A stretch of 64,000 nt of DNA from Stentor coeruleus. Taxonomy: Eukaryota > Ciliophora > Heterotrichea > Heterotrichida > Stentoridae. The DNA is taken from assembly GCA_001970955.1 (NCBI GenBank), contig MPUH01000156.1:29203-93202 (forward strand), given 5' to 3'. Shown here piece by piece: positions 10,720-21,000 of the stretch (positions within the stretch are counted from its first letter, which is position 1; each line of letters opens with the position of its first letter). The position numbers were made by a program, and so were the translations under genes. A model generated the notes under the pieces. That model saw only the letters and a program-made list of their open reading frames with translations, had not been told where the DNA came from and did no database searches.

Positions 10720-11550
10720 ATTTTATATCATATTTGCTTTTTTAATAATATCTCCTAATTAAATGTGATAAATTACTTAGTTGTACTCTACTTATAGAGT
10801 ATATAATTGTACTTTTTAATTAGTGTTTATAATTTAGAATATGCTATTTAGTTGTGAAATGATAATAAAGAGAAATACTATAAGTTAATTAAATGTTTTT
10901 TTGGTAATTATAATATTATGTATGTTTTCTAAGGATACAATAAAATATGGGCTTTTAATATACAGTTTACAATAAGGGTTATTATCAATTAGGAATCTTT
11001 TATATTTTTAAATAAAGTTGGTTTGCTTGAACAATACAAGATTAAATTGTTTGTATATGCCATAGTTAATTTTATTATCATAAACTTATTATTTTTTTGC
11101 TAATTAATAGTTTTAAGAGTATTTTTGAGCATGCAAATTAGATATTTTCTTATGGAATCTCAGCAAGGGTGCGTTTTCAACAAAAAGTATTGATTTCTCT
11201 TCTTTGTACTAATTACAGCTAATATTCTGATTTAAATCGTAATTACTTACAATTTATTTATTATCTATGCATCTGTAATTGTAAATAAATCAAAATATTA
11301 TTAAAATGCAATCTTAATATTATTATTTATATTATATCTTTGAAAAGAATACATCTAAGAAAATCTATAATAAAATACTCTAATATCGATTTTTTGCATA
11401 TAATATTACAATTTCTCATATATTTATTCATTTTCACAATTGCTTTACCTTGCTTTTAAGGTTATAAATACTTAGTATTACATATTAAATTTAATACTTA
11501 TAAAAAGACTACCTTTTTATAAAGTACTAACTGGCTAACTTATCCTAAAA
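10720..11550. other. AT-rich spacer of 0.8 kb
   Basis: Flanked by minus-strand genes. Several short tracts of T and A; no frame, RNA or repeat I can support. Confidence 0.5.
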
Positions 11551-13590
11551 TTAACTACAAATACAAGTGGCCGGGTCAAGTCCTGCATTCTTAGCTTTTT
11601 TTTTGCATTTCCCTGCATAACTATCAAGCCTTTTTATATTCAAAATCTTAACTTTCATTCTATGCCCATAAGCAACAATACTCTCAGAAATTTCCCCTTG
11701 ACTATCCCCACTATCATCAGAATAAACATAAACATTGATTTCAAATCTAGCATTAGAATCATCCAAAAAAGTTTCAATTTTAAAAATTTCGCTAACATTA
11801 TTGATTACTATAAGAAAAGCTCTATTAATAAAATTGAGATTTACTTTTCTGCATATTTTGCCTAAAGGATATTTTGGATGACTATAAGATTTAGCATTTA
11901 TTATACGTTCTGTATAAGATAATAATTGATTTAAGATTTTTTCAACATAAGGTGATTCTAAATCAAGTTTTAATGTAGATGAGCAAGCACAATAAGAATA
12001 AATACTTGATATATCTTCACATATTCGAGATTTTTTAGATATTTTATCAAGAAGATTTATAGAATAAGAAGTTGGTTCAGTTATACCGGCTACTGCTAAT
12101 TGAGTTTCTCTAAGGTCATAATTTGAAGTAAGTCTTAAAGTATTTATATGTAAGCTATGATAAGAATAAGGAAATTCATCAAGTATACTTTTGCTAGAAA
12201 TTAAAAACATAACAGGCAACTTTTTTTCCTGATAACCATCTATAGTTGATAACCATGGACCATATCTCATACCATGATCACCATGCATCATAATAAAAAT
12301 ATCATACTTATCTTGTGATTCTTTAATTATATGTTCTAAAAATTGTTTGAGGTCTTCATCTAAAGCTGAAGCATGTTGCCCAGATTCTTCATGAGCAGCA
12401 TTAAGGTGTAAATAAAACCAAAGATTTACTCCTGAGTACATTTTTGCAAGTGTTTTAGTATAATTAAGTAAATAATAATGAGCTTGATAAGGACCTATAC
12501 ACTTTTGTTTTGTAGCTTTTTTCTTTGTAGTATGTATAGAATATTCTGAACAAGCACAAAAAAATTGCCGTAAAGAGTAATCAATTGAAAGATTTTCACC
12601 AAGACTTGAAGAAAAATTATCCGAGCAACCATCACTGGCTATAAGAGAAAGGTAACCTTTTTTTTTTAATATGTTCCATAGAGCTTTATCTCCATAATAA
12701 TCGATTTTTTGATTACCTTTAAAAGACCTGATAAATTTATCTTTCCCTCCAAGTAGAGGAATCATATTACCAATTGAATCAACCCCAATTGTACTATGAA
12801 GTTTAAAGTCATGAACAGTCAAGTTTGGGAATAAATTCGAAAAATTATTAAGAAACTCCACTAATGAAGTAAGTTTACGATAAAAATGATTCCTTGAGAT
12901 TGAATCCAATGTAAGTTGTATTATCATCCTTGGTTTATTTTTAACAAAACTCTTAAGATTTTTAAACAGTTCTTGGTTGAATATTGGCACAAGAGCTACT
13001 TCTTTAAATTTACCTTTATTTCCACATCTTCCAATAGCGAATTCAATATTATCAGCTTTTATTTCATCAGAGTATTTTTCTACTCTCCAATAATATTTTT
13101 GAGTTTCAGAGCTTGTAAAAGTAAAAATACCAAGTGGTCCTGTAAAATAATAACTATCTTTACCTTTAGGGCATGTCATATACATTTGATTAGATATTCT
13201 ATCAATTTTTATATAGCTTTCATTACGTTTAGCAAGACTTGAGCATTCAGGCCAGTTGAAAGGAGGGAAGATTTTATTTCCTTCTGTTTTATTATACCCA
13301 TATGATATAGGATTACACTGAAGGCCTTCTTTATGTAAATTTTCAATATTGCCTTGTGAAAAAAACTCAGATTTATATTGGAAATTAGAATTTTTTATAG
13401 GTTCTGGATCTGGAAGGTCTGTATTGCTTTGTAATATAGGGAATAAAGTTGTTGAGATTTTTGGGTTATATTTTGAGTAAAAAGAAGGAAAGTAATATAT
13501 TTTAAGCGTCTTGAGATAAGGGAAGTTATAAAATACTAACCAAAATAAGCACAGATAAGCTAGTAAATAAAGGACTTTTGGTAGTGACAT
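11551..13590 (-). CDS. DUF229 (alkaline-phosphatase-superfamily, sulfatase-like) protein, signal-anchored
   Basis: 679 residues, ATG at 13590, TAA at 11551. Residues about 7-25 are a hydrophobic signal anchor, so the bulk lies in the ER/Golgi lumen or outside. The middle has the DUF229 landmarks: LTLDSISRNHFYRKL (conserved Asp-Ser-hydrophobic-Ser-Arg), SLIASDGC, a Cys-rich CACSEY loop, LNAAHEESGQHASALD and MMHGDHGMRYGPW, which would supply metal-binding Asp/His residues as in sulfatases and phosphoglycerol transferases. Length is normal for the family. Several NxS/T sites are present. Enzymatic activity of DUF229 proteins is not established, so the substrate is unknown. Confidence 0.88.
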   Translation of the reverse strand: MSLPKVLYLLAYLCLFWLVFYNFPYLKTLKIYYFPSFYSKYNPKISTTLFPILQSNTDLPDPEPIKNSNFQYKSEFFSQGNIENLHKEGLQCNPISYGYNKTEGNKIFPPFNWPECSSLAKRNESYIKIDRISNQMYMTCPKGKDSYYFTGPLGIFTFTSSETQKYYWRVEKYSDEIKADNIEFAIGRCGNKGKFKEVALVPIFNQELFKNLKSFVKNKPRMIIQLTLDSISRNHFYRKLTSLVEFLNNFSNLFPNLTVHDFKLHSTIGVDSIGNMIPLLGGKDKFIRSFKGNQKIDYYGDKALWNILKKKGYLSLIASDGCSDNFSSSLGENLSIDYSLRQFFCACSEYSIHTTKKKATKQKCIGPYQAHYYLLNYTKTLAKMYSGVNLWFYLHLNAAHEESGQHASALDEDLKQFLEHIIKESQDKYDIFIMMHGDHGMRYGPWLSTIDGYQEKKLPVMFLISSKSILDEFPYSYHSLHINTLRLTSNYDLRETQLAVAGITEPTSYSINLLDKISKKSRICEDISSIYSYCACSSTLKLDLESPYVEKILNQLLSYTERIINAKSYSHPKYPLGKICRKVNLNFINRAFLIVINNVSEIFKIETFLDDSNARFEINVYVYSDDSGDSQGEISESIVAYGHRMKVKILNIKRLDSYAGKCKKKAKNAGLDPATCICS

Positions 13591-14038
13591 TATTTATATG
13601 CTTGAGGATTGAATATACACTTTTTATATAGACTCTGATTATATTGAGAGATTTTATAATTGGATGTTAATAAAATATTTTATCTATTGATGATATAAAA
13701 CTTAGGTTTTGTGAAGAATTTTTATTTGGAGTATTTTATAGAATTTGATATAGGATTTTTTTTAAATTGATTACTATTAGGTTAATGTTTATTAAGTTTT
13801 CTATATAATAATAGTATATATAAAGTAAATGTATCTATTAAATTCAAAACCATTCTAATTCTGAAAATAATATATTATCTATAAATATCCTAACCTTGAA
13901 AATCTAAGTTTAACAACAATATTGAACTTCTATATTATTATTTACAATTAATTCATTACTTAAATAATCAGAAAATAAACAGACTACACCTCTTCCAATA
14001 CTAAATTTTAATATCATCCTCATAATTTCTAATATCTA
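13591..14038. other. Spacer between two minus-strand genes
   Basis: AT-rich; G-leaning then C-leaning on the plus strand. Nothing else seen. Confidence 0.5.
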
Positions 14039-15101
14039 TTAAAAAGGAATATTATTGAACCCACACACAACTTTAAGTATAGCACTGTTTTCATAGTCAT
14101 CAATAATCAAAATATTCCCCATTCTCCATCCATATTTCTTCATTTCAGTATCAAAAGATGGTAAAGCTTTATTTGCATGATCAGCTAATTCAAGCAGAGT
14201 ATGTGGATTCCAAGGTAAAACACTACTTCTTATAGTATCACTATTAGCAGTAAGCGTCCACGAAATCTTAATCGCCCCATTATCCAATTTTCCAAATAAA
14301 GNCACTACTTCTTATAGTATCACTATTAGCAGTAAGCGTCCACGAAATCTTAAACAATTCATTAGGCCATGTTCCTTGCATAAAAGTACCAACAGTTTGA
14401 TTATTAAACTCAATCATTTTCTTAAGATCTGGAGTATTCGCATAAGTATTATAAATAGAAGAAGGTGGCCATATCGAAACCATATCATAACCCTTTTCCA
14501 TTGTAACCATAGCAGTTTTACCTGTGCTAATCATCTGATTAATTGTAAAACTAAATTTTAAGTCCACAGGGGCAAGATAAGGACCTAATATATTTTGAAC
14601 CATAGTTTTAAGTACAATAATATCACTTGACGTTGGATTTCCATCGAAATGAGAAATCTCTACAATGACGATTTCTTTCGGATAATCTCTAAGGTAAGCA
14701 GAAATATTCCCTAAGAGATATTCAACAGGAGATCCATCAACATAATGAAAAGTGACCCAAGTATTAGTGGTATTTTGCCACCCCGCACGCAAATCAAAAT
14801 ATCTTATCCCACCTAACATTTGATGATAAAAATCTTGAATTTGTGTCTGAGCCCACTGCTTAGCTACAACACTAACATTTTCATGACGAATATCAGCAAC
14901 TATTTTTACATCTTCCCAAAATGACGAAGTGTCTCCAGGCATAGGAGTTGTTGTAAGCCAGTATGTCCCACTGTCGTGAGTTCCTGGCATGGTGAGATTT
15001 TTTAAAGTCAAATCACCGATTATATTAAGATTATCTCCAATCCAAGTCGCTGAGTTTATACTTAGTGCTAGTGGCACCACAACTATAAGCATAAACAACA
15101 T
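14039..15101 (-). CDS. Secreted PI-PLC X-domain protein, broken by an assembly join
   Basis: ATG at 15101 with a hydrophobic signal peptide (about residues 1-17). The X domain follows: MPGTHDSG carries the first catalytic His, then QTQIQDFYHQMLGGIRYFDLR (conserved Asp-Leu-Arg strand) and FHYVDG with the second His. Such PLCXD/bacterial-type enzymes lack PH, Y and C2 domains. A single N at 14302 separates two partly duplicated pieces (14221-14271 and 14303-14353). Downstream, the frame continues to TAA at 14039 with VLPWNPHTLLELADHANK. The real gene is probably one continuous frame of roughly 335 residues. The sequences beside the repeat differ (GAIKISW versus NELFKISW), so a close paralogue or second allele may be involved. 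Confidence 0.85.
14221..14353. repeat. About 51-bp direct repeat either side of a single N (contig join)
   Basis: cactacttcttatagtat... occurs at 14221 and again at 14303, right after N14302; spacing is 82 bp. This is best read as unmerged overlapping contig ends. Confidence 0.9.
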
Positions 15102-15170
15102 TTTATTAGGTAAATTAACCTTATCTTTTAATACCAGTTAAATAATTAATCTACACCATACCATAATTTC

Positions 15171-16088
15171 TTACATAACACAACACGCAGCCATATTTTC
15201 TACTGAGTTATGCCCAGCGCAAAATTTTTCTATATCATTAACAATCTGTGTATAATTTTTACCCTGTTTCACATAAGCCATTTGTGGAACAGCTTTAGGT
15301 AAGTGATAAAGCACAGCTTTAGATTTTTTAGATTCTCTTCTAATAATCTCAGCAAACAGAACTTTTTTATCAAACTGTAATCTAGGCTCATTTTCTAAAA
15401 CAGTTTTATAATAAAGCCTTGGTAAACTAACCTCACTACCATCAAGACAATTTTCTAAATATTCTTTGCAATGGTCGCGAATATTTAAATCAAACTCATT
15501 CAAAGACGCTTTGTTAAGTAAAAGTTCATAAAAATTAGGTCCTTGAATACGTAAATAACAAGCACATTTTATTTGTAAATGAATCCATTCACATACATCT
15601 TTAATAGTTGTATATATTTGTGATGCTTTTTGAATACAATTAAAAATATCATCAATTTGGTTTTCTGGTATACCCAATGTTGCAGCTCTAACTTCAACAG
15701 CTACAAGTTTTGTAATAAATATATACTGATTAAAAGTAATATATGGTTTATCTGTACCTGCAGGGTTATAACTACGACATTCTGGTATTAGAATAAAAAA
15801 TTCTTCTCCGCTTTCATGAAGGATTTTTACATAAGCATTGTAATCAATACCGAATCTTCGAATTTTCCCATGGAGTAATTCGGCACAGATATTTGTTTTG
15901 TATAATCTTAAAGTTAAATTAGCTGTTCTGTTATCTTCTTTATATTCTAAGATGAAATGCTTTGATGTTACTTTAAATAGTCCTATTATATGAGTTGCCA
16001 AGAAGTCAAATAGTTGGGAAAGTGTCATTGATGAACTTGTACAGCTAGCATCAGATTTACGAGACCATGTAGAATGCAATGAGTTCAT
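15171..16088 (-). CDS. Unknown protein ending in a CaaX prenylation box
   Basis: 305 residues, ATG at 16088, TAA at 15171. No domain is recognised; it is predicted mostly helical with scattered Cys. The C-terminus is AACCVM: the last four residues CCVM fit a CaaX box, and Met as the last residue favours farnesylation, with an adjacent Cys that could be palmitoylated. A membrane-associated role is therefore inferred. It lies 69 bp upstream of the PLC gene in the same orientation. The divergent spacer to the phytochelatin synthase gene is 629 bp. Confidence 0.75.
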   Translation of the reverse strand: MNSLHSTWSRKSDASCTSSSMTLSQLFDFLATHIIGLFKVTSKHFILEYKEDNRTANLTLRLYKTNICAELLHGKIRRFGIDYNAYVKILHESGEEFFILIPECRSYNPAGTDKPYITFNQYIFITKLVAVEVRAATLGIPENQIDDIFNCIQKASQIYTTIKDVCEWIHLQIKCACYLRIQGPNFYELLLNKASLNEFDLNIRDHCKEYLENCLDGSEVSLPRLYYKTVLENEPRLQFDKKVLFAEIIRRESKKSKAVLYHLPKAVPQMAYVKQGKNYTQIVNDIEKFCAGHNSVENMAACCVM

Positions 16089-16717
16089 TTTTATAGTAAT
16101 TGTTAGAAAATTATTAATGTATTTTTTAATAGAAAAAGAGTAAAGGAAGATGATCTGGGTTGATGATGATATTATGAGAAGATTTATTATTGGAAGAAGA
16201 TTTTAGGGAAAGGGCTGGTTTTTGTGTATGGTTTAGGTTGTAGATAAATGAAGGGATTTTTAGAGATGAATTAGATATTTGGGGTTTAATGATTGAGAGG
16301 TTTTATGGGTTTGGAGAAAGATTATGATTAGGGGTAAAGGTGAAGGGTTTTTTTATTATTGTGGAATGATAAGTTAAGTAAGATATGGAGTTTGAATTTG
16401 TTTTATGGTGATTGTAAATGATATATTGATGTTTTATTGGTTTTTATTAGCTAAATGTGCTTTTATTTGATTATTTATATATATTAGGAGGGTTTAAGAC
16501 AAGGAGTAAATACACAAACATAATATGTTATTGGTACTTTATCAATAAACTGAAAAGACTTATCTTAAAATACTCCATAATTTTCTCAATATTATTTCTT
16601 CTACCAAAATTCATATAACAAAATACAATCCAATATCTAAAACCATTTACCTATAAATAAATCATAAATCTATCCATAAGTTAAATTAGATATATTTAAT
16701 AATATTACTTATTCACC
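16089..16717. promoter_or_regulatory. Divergent promoter spacer with GC-skew flip
   Basis: Between a minus-strand and a plus-strand gene. 16140-16420 is strongly G-rich and C-poor on the plus strand, and 16500-16717 is C-rich and G-poor, so both genes have a C-rich sense-strand 5' flank. No TATA box or other element can be named with confidence. Confidence 0.5.
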
Positions 16718-17779
16718 ATGAAAAGACCGCCTGCCCATGTTTCTTTATATAGAAGAAGTTTGCCTAACTTTCTTATACCATTTGTATCCACAAAAGGTAA
16801 GACTTTATTTAAAGGTGCTCTCAATGAAGGGAATATGGAAAACTATTTTGAACTTAGCGAGCAATATGTGACTCAAGCTCGTCCTGAAGATTGTGCAGTA
16901 AGTTCATTAGTAATGATTCTCAACAGTTTAGGTATTGATCCTGAAAAAAAGTGGAAAGGTCCATGGAGATGGTTTTCAGAAGATTTACTAAGTTGTGTTG
17001 ATCCTTTAGCAGATGGTTTTTCTTTACATCAATTTTTACAATTAGCAGTTTGTAACAAAGCATGGGCTATGGGGTATTATTCAAGTCTTCAACAAATACC
17101 TAAAAAAGAAGAATTTCAATGTGGTATTCATTTCAGTTCTTTAAATTATAGAATTGCTTCATTAGATACATTTAGAATAGCAACAATAGCAGCTTGTAGA
17201 CAGCCAAAGTTCTTTTTGACTATGAATTATAGTAGAAAAGCTCTTAGTCAAACTGGGGAAGGACATTATAGTCCGATTGCGGGTTATAATTCTGAACATG
17301 ATATGTGTTTAATTTTAGATGTCGCTCGTTTTAAATATCCAGCTTATTGGTGTCCACTTCATATGGCGTATAAAGCTTTACAGCCAGAAGACCCTGTTTG
17401 TAAAAAATCTAGAGGTTTTATTTTAGCATCTAGGTCAAGAGAATATTATTCAGAATTATGCTCAAGACAAATGGACACAGTATCGCTTAGGAAAATAAAA
17501 GAACCTGTTACTAGAGAATTACTTCAAAAAGGACATGAAGATTTACTTCCTATTATATTAAGATTGTATTATGACTTTTATGAATTCAAACCTAATGAAA
17601 CTCAAGTTTCGGCTGAACTTGAAACTGTTGAGGATTTTCAAATGGATGCAAGAATTGAGACACTTATAAAGGAACTTAATCCGGAGATTCCTAATGCGAA
17701 AAGAATTGTCACAGGGATTTTTGGGAAAGATCCTAAAGGGGTTTGCCAAAAGTATAAAAAGTATTTTGGCTTAAAATAG
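16718..17779 (+). CDS. Phytochelatin synthase (glutathione gamma-glutamylcysteinyltransferase)
   Basis: 353 residues, ATG at 16718, TAG at 17777-17779. It makes phytochelatins from glutathione to chelate Cd and other heavy metals, by a papain-like transpeptidase reaction. The N-terminal domain is recognisable from YRRSLPNFLI onward, with KGPWRWFSEDLLSCVDPL typical of the family. The catalytic triad is visible: Cys59 (in ARPEDCAVSSLVM), His183 (in GEGHYSPIAGY) and Asp201 (in LILDVARF). The C-terminal sensing domain is short (about 130 residues) and not Cys-rich, unlike plant enzymes. Cytosolic location is expected. The C-rich stretch upstream is the usual 5' flank in this window. Confidence 0.96.
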   Translation: MKRPPAHVSLYRRSLPNFLIPFVSTKGKTLFKGALNEGNMENYFELSEQYVTQARPEDCAVSSLVMILNSLGIDPEKKWKGPWRWFSEDLLSCVDPLADGFSLHQFLQLAVCNKAWAMGYYSSLQQIPKKEEFQCGIHFSSLNYRIASLDTFRIATIAACRQPKFFLTMNYSRKALSQTGEGHYSPIAGYNSEHDMCLILDVARFKYPAYWCPLHMAYKALQPEDPVCKKSRGFILASRSREYYSELCSRQMDTVSLRKIKEPVTRELLQKGHEDLLPIILRLYYDFYEFKPNETQVSAELETVEDFQMDARIETLIKELNPEIPNAKRIVTGIFGKDPKGVCQKYKKYFGLK

Positions 17780-18073
17780 GTATAGGGTAGTATTTATTAA
17801 ACTACTTAGCTATTTCCTACAGATTTTTGTTAGTGTGAATTGTGGAGAGTAATTTACTTATTGATATGATATTTTTTATGTTTATTTTTATAGGATAGTT
17901 ACATAAATTACATGATTTATTACATCTATAAAAATACTATGAAAAAAATCATAAGACTTTCTTCGATCTTTAAATCTATATCAAATCTTCTTCCTAAACC
18001 TAATTTTTTCTTATCCTCACCCATAAAATCTCCAGTAAAAAGCGTGAATTTCCCAAAACGAATTTAATTATAA

Positions 18074-21000
18074 ATGGAAATTGCTTATCCTAAAAGAAGT
18101 TCATCCAAAGATCCAGGCCGTACTAATGCAAACAGATACCTGACATACACGCGGTTACATCCAAGGACAATGTCAAAAGATCGACAAAAAGAAGAGCCCC
18201 CAAAGGCATTAGCAATAGATGCGCGGCTGGCAACAGTATATGATAAAGTTAAAAGTAAAACATATACAGTGTTAAGTTATTCTAAAGATCAAATTGTTCC
18301 TAATAGTATTATATCCCCAGTATGGCGAGATACGAAAAACGAATTCGAAAAAGATAATCAAAAACATTCAAGAAAGTCTTCAAGTTTTACTCAAATCACT
18401 GAAATATTATCAAAAGCACAAGCTGATGTATTAGAAATTTTCAAACAATGTAAAATCTTAGAAGAAATGAGTTTCAAAGCTAAGATTTGGGAAGTTTTTA
18501 ATAGTCTGAGTCATGAGATATGGAATAATTGCTTTCGAGATAGGCAAAGTGATAGAAATTTGGCCCAAGAAAATATTCTATTAAGAAATACATTAGACCA
18601 GATGGAACAACAGGTTTTAAAACTGAAAACACAGGTTCAAGAAAAGGTTATAGTAAGAGAAGATTTGGAGATCCATTTTTTAAAAACAGAACTTCAAAGG
18701 ACTAAAGATATTACCCAAGATCTACAGATGGAACTTAATAATAAAATTACTTTTATTCAAAGCCAAGAACAACAATTGAGTATATTAAGATATGAATTGA
18801 GAAATAAAGAGAGTGAATTTATGGGAAGGATTCAAAGTAATGTTTCTGGAACCGCAGAAGATTTAAGAGATAAATTATTAAAAGTTACTCAAGAAAGAGA
18901 CGCACTTAGAGAATGGAAAAATCGATTTACTCAATACCCTTCAACTTATGAAAAAACCATACAGAAAATCAAAGAAGACCACATTTTAGAAAAACAAAGA
19001 TTACAAGATAGTATTGAACAATTACACTTTTTGATTGAAGAAAGAAGCCCACAAAATGCATCTAAAACATCATATAGTTTTTTTTCATCAAAAGATAAAG
19101 AAGCTGCATTTAGGAACTCAGCAAGATCATCTCCTAATACTGAGAACAAACTTAGAGAACAAATTTTTGTTCTGAAAAAAGAATTAGCAGATCAAAAAGA
19201 GAATTTGAATATGATTTTAGCTGATTATGATAGTGTTTGTCAGAAATTCAAAGTTCAAAGCGAGCAGTTTGAAAGAGCGAAAGCTGAGTTTGAAATTACT
19301 ATAGAATCATATGAAATAAGGTTAAAAGAAAATTATGAAAAGATTGATAATAAAGAAAAAATGAAACCTGAATTAGAAAATAAAATGGCTTTTGGGGGTA
19401 TAGGAAAAGGTAAAAAACAAGTATTAAGAGGAGGGAGGGTTGAAAGAAAAGATGAGAGTTTTGATTTGGAGATACTCAAAGAAAAAATCGAAAGTTTAGA
19501 AGGAGATAAAAAAAAGCTTGAAGATATTTTAAAGCAAGATGAAAACCAAATGAATCAGTTTGAAACTGAAATCGAAGAGTTAAAATCTTTGCTTGAAGAC
19601 CAAAAATCTAATTTTACTACAATTCAAGAAGAAGAAAAATCTAAGTATTTAAAGAAAATAAAAGAATTAGAAGATAAACTGAAACAGTCAGATATGAAAA
19701 TTGAAGATGCTTTAAAAAAAGCTAAAAAAAATCAGGAAATTGTTAAAAACAAAGAAAATTCTTTGGAAGAACTGGAGATGATGGTGAAATCTTTAGAAGA
19801 AGAAAATATGAGTTTAGAAAATGATATGAAAACTTTAAAGGAAAATCTTGAAAACCAGTTTTTGTTACAAAAAAACACAGAGGTTATGAGATTAAATAGG
19901 TTTATTCAGAAACTCCAAGAGGAAATTAGAAAAGAAAAAGACTTAAATGAAGAATCAAAAAGCAGTTTGATGGACCCTTTAAAAAATGAAGTTAGTCAAT
20001 TAAACCTTGAACTGAATAACCAAAATACGGCAAATGAACAGCTTTTAATGGATAAAGAAATCCTATTGATTGAAAATGAAGAACTTAAGAAAGTATTTGA
20101 GTCTAAAAAACAAGAATTTAAACTACTTGAAGATAAATTTAAGGTCCAACAAGGGGAAATAAGAGAAAATCAGAAAAAAATTGTGGAGTTTACGAAAAAT
20201 GCTAAACTGAACCAAGAACTTTTAGAAAAAATTAAAGGGTTTAAAGAGGAAATAAATGAAAAGAATATTAGTATTGATGATCTTGATAGAAATAATTGTG
20301 AAAAAGACAAAAAAATTAGAGAATTCGAATTAAGGGAACAGGAATATGAAAATAAACTCAATAAATTATTGCAGGAAAATCGTGAAAATGATAAAAGAAA
20401 CAAGGAACAACACAAAAAAGTATTATCTGAAAAAGATAAAGAAAAGAAAAACTTAGAAAACACAATAAAAACTTTACAGGATTTAGTAAACGATCTTGAA
20501 CAAGATCTTAAAGACCAAAAAAACCAAATCACTGAAGAATTTGTTAAGAAACTTGAAGAAAAAGATAGGGAAATCCACAAAAACTTAAAAAAACATGAAA
20601 ATCTTCAAGAGGATATAAAGAAAAAGCTTATCTCAGCTGAAAAAGATAAAGAAGCCAGTTTAATTACTTCGAAAACCCATTTGAAAAAAGTTAATGAGGA
20701 TTTAGCTGAACAAATACTTATAAGAAAATCTTTAGAAACTCAGATTTCAAATCTAGAATCAGAATTAAATGAAGCTCTTGAGATTAAAGATAACAAAATA
20801 TCAGAATATGAAGTCTTAAATGAAGCCTTCCAATTGTTACAGGATGAAATTAAAGAGTTAAGACTTATAAATAATAAAAATCAGCAGAAAGAACAAGAAA
20901 TTCAAGAAAAGAATGGGAAGGTTAAAGAACTTGAGGAAAAAATCATAAAAAGTGAAGAACAATATAAGAAGAATATTGAAAAACTTAATAAAAATATTAA

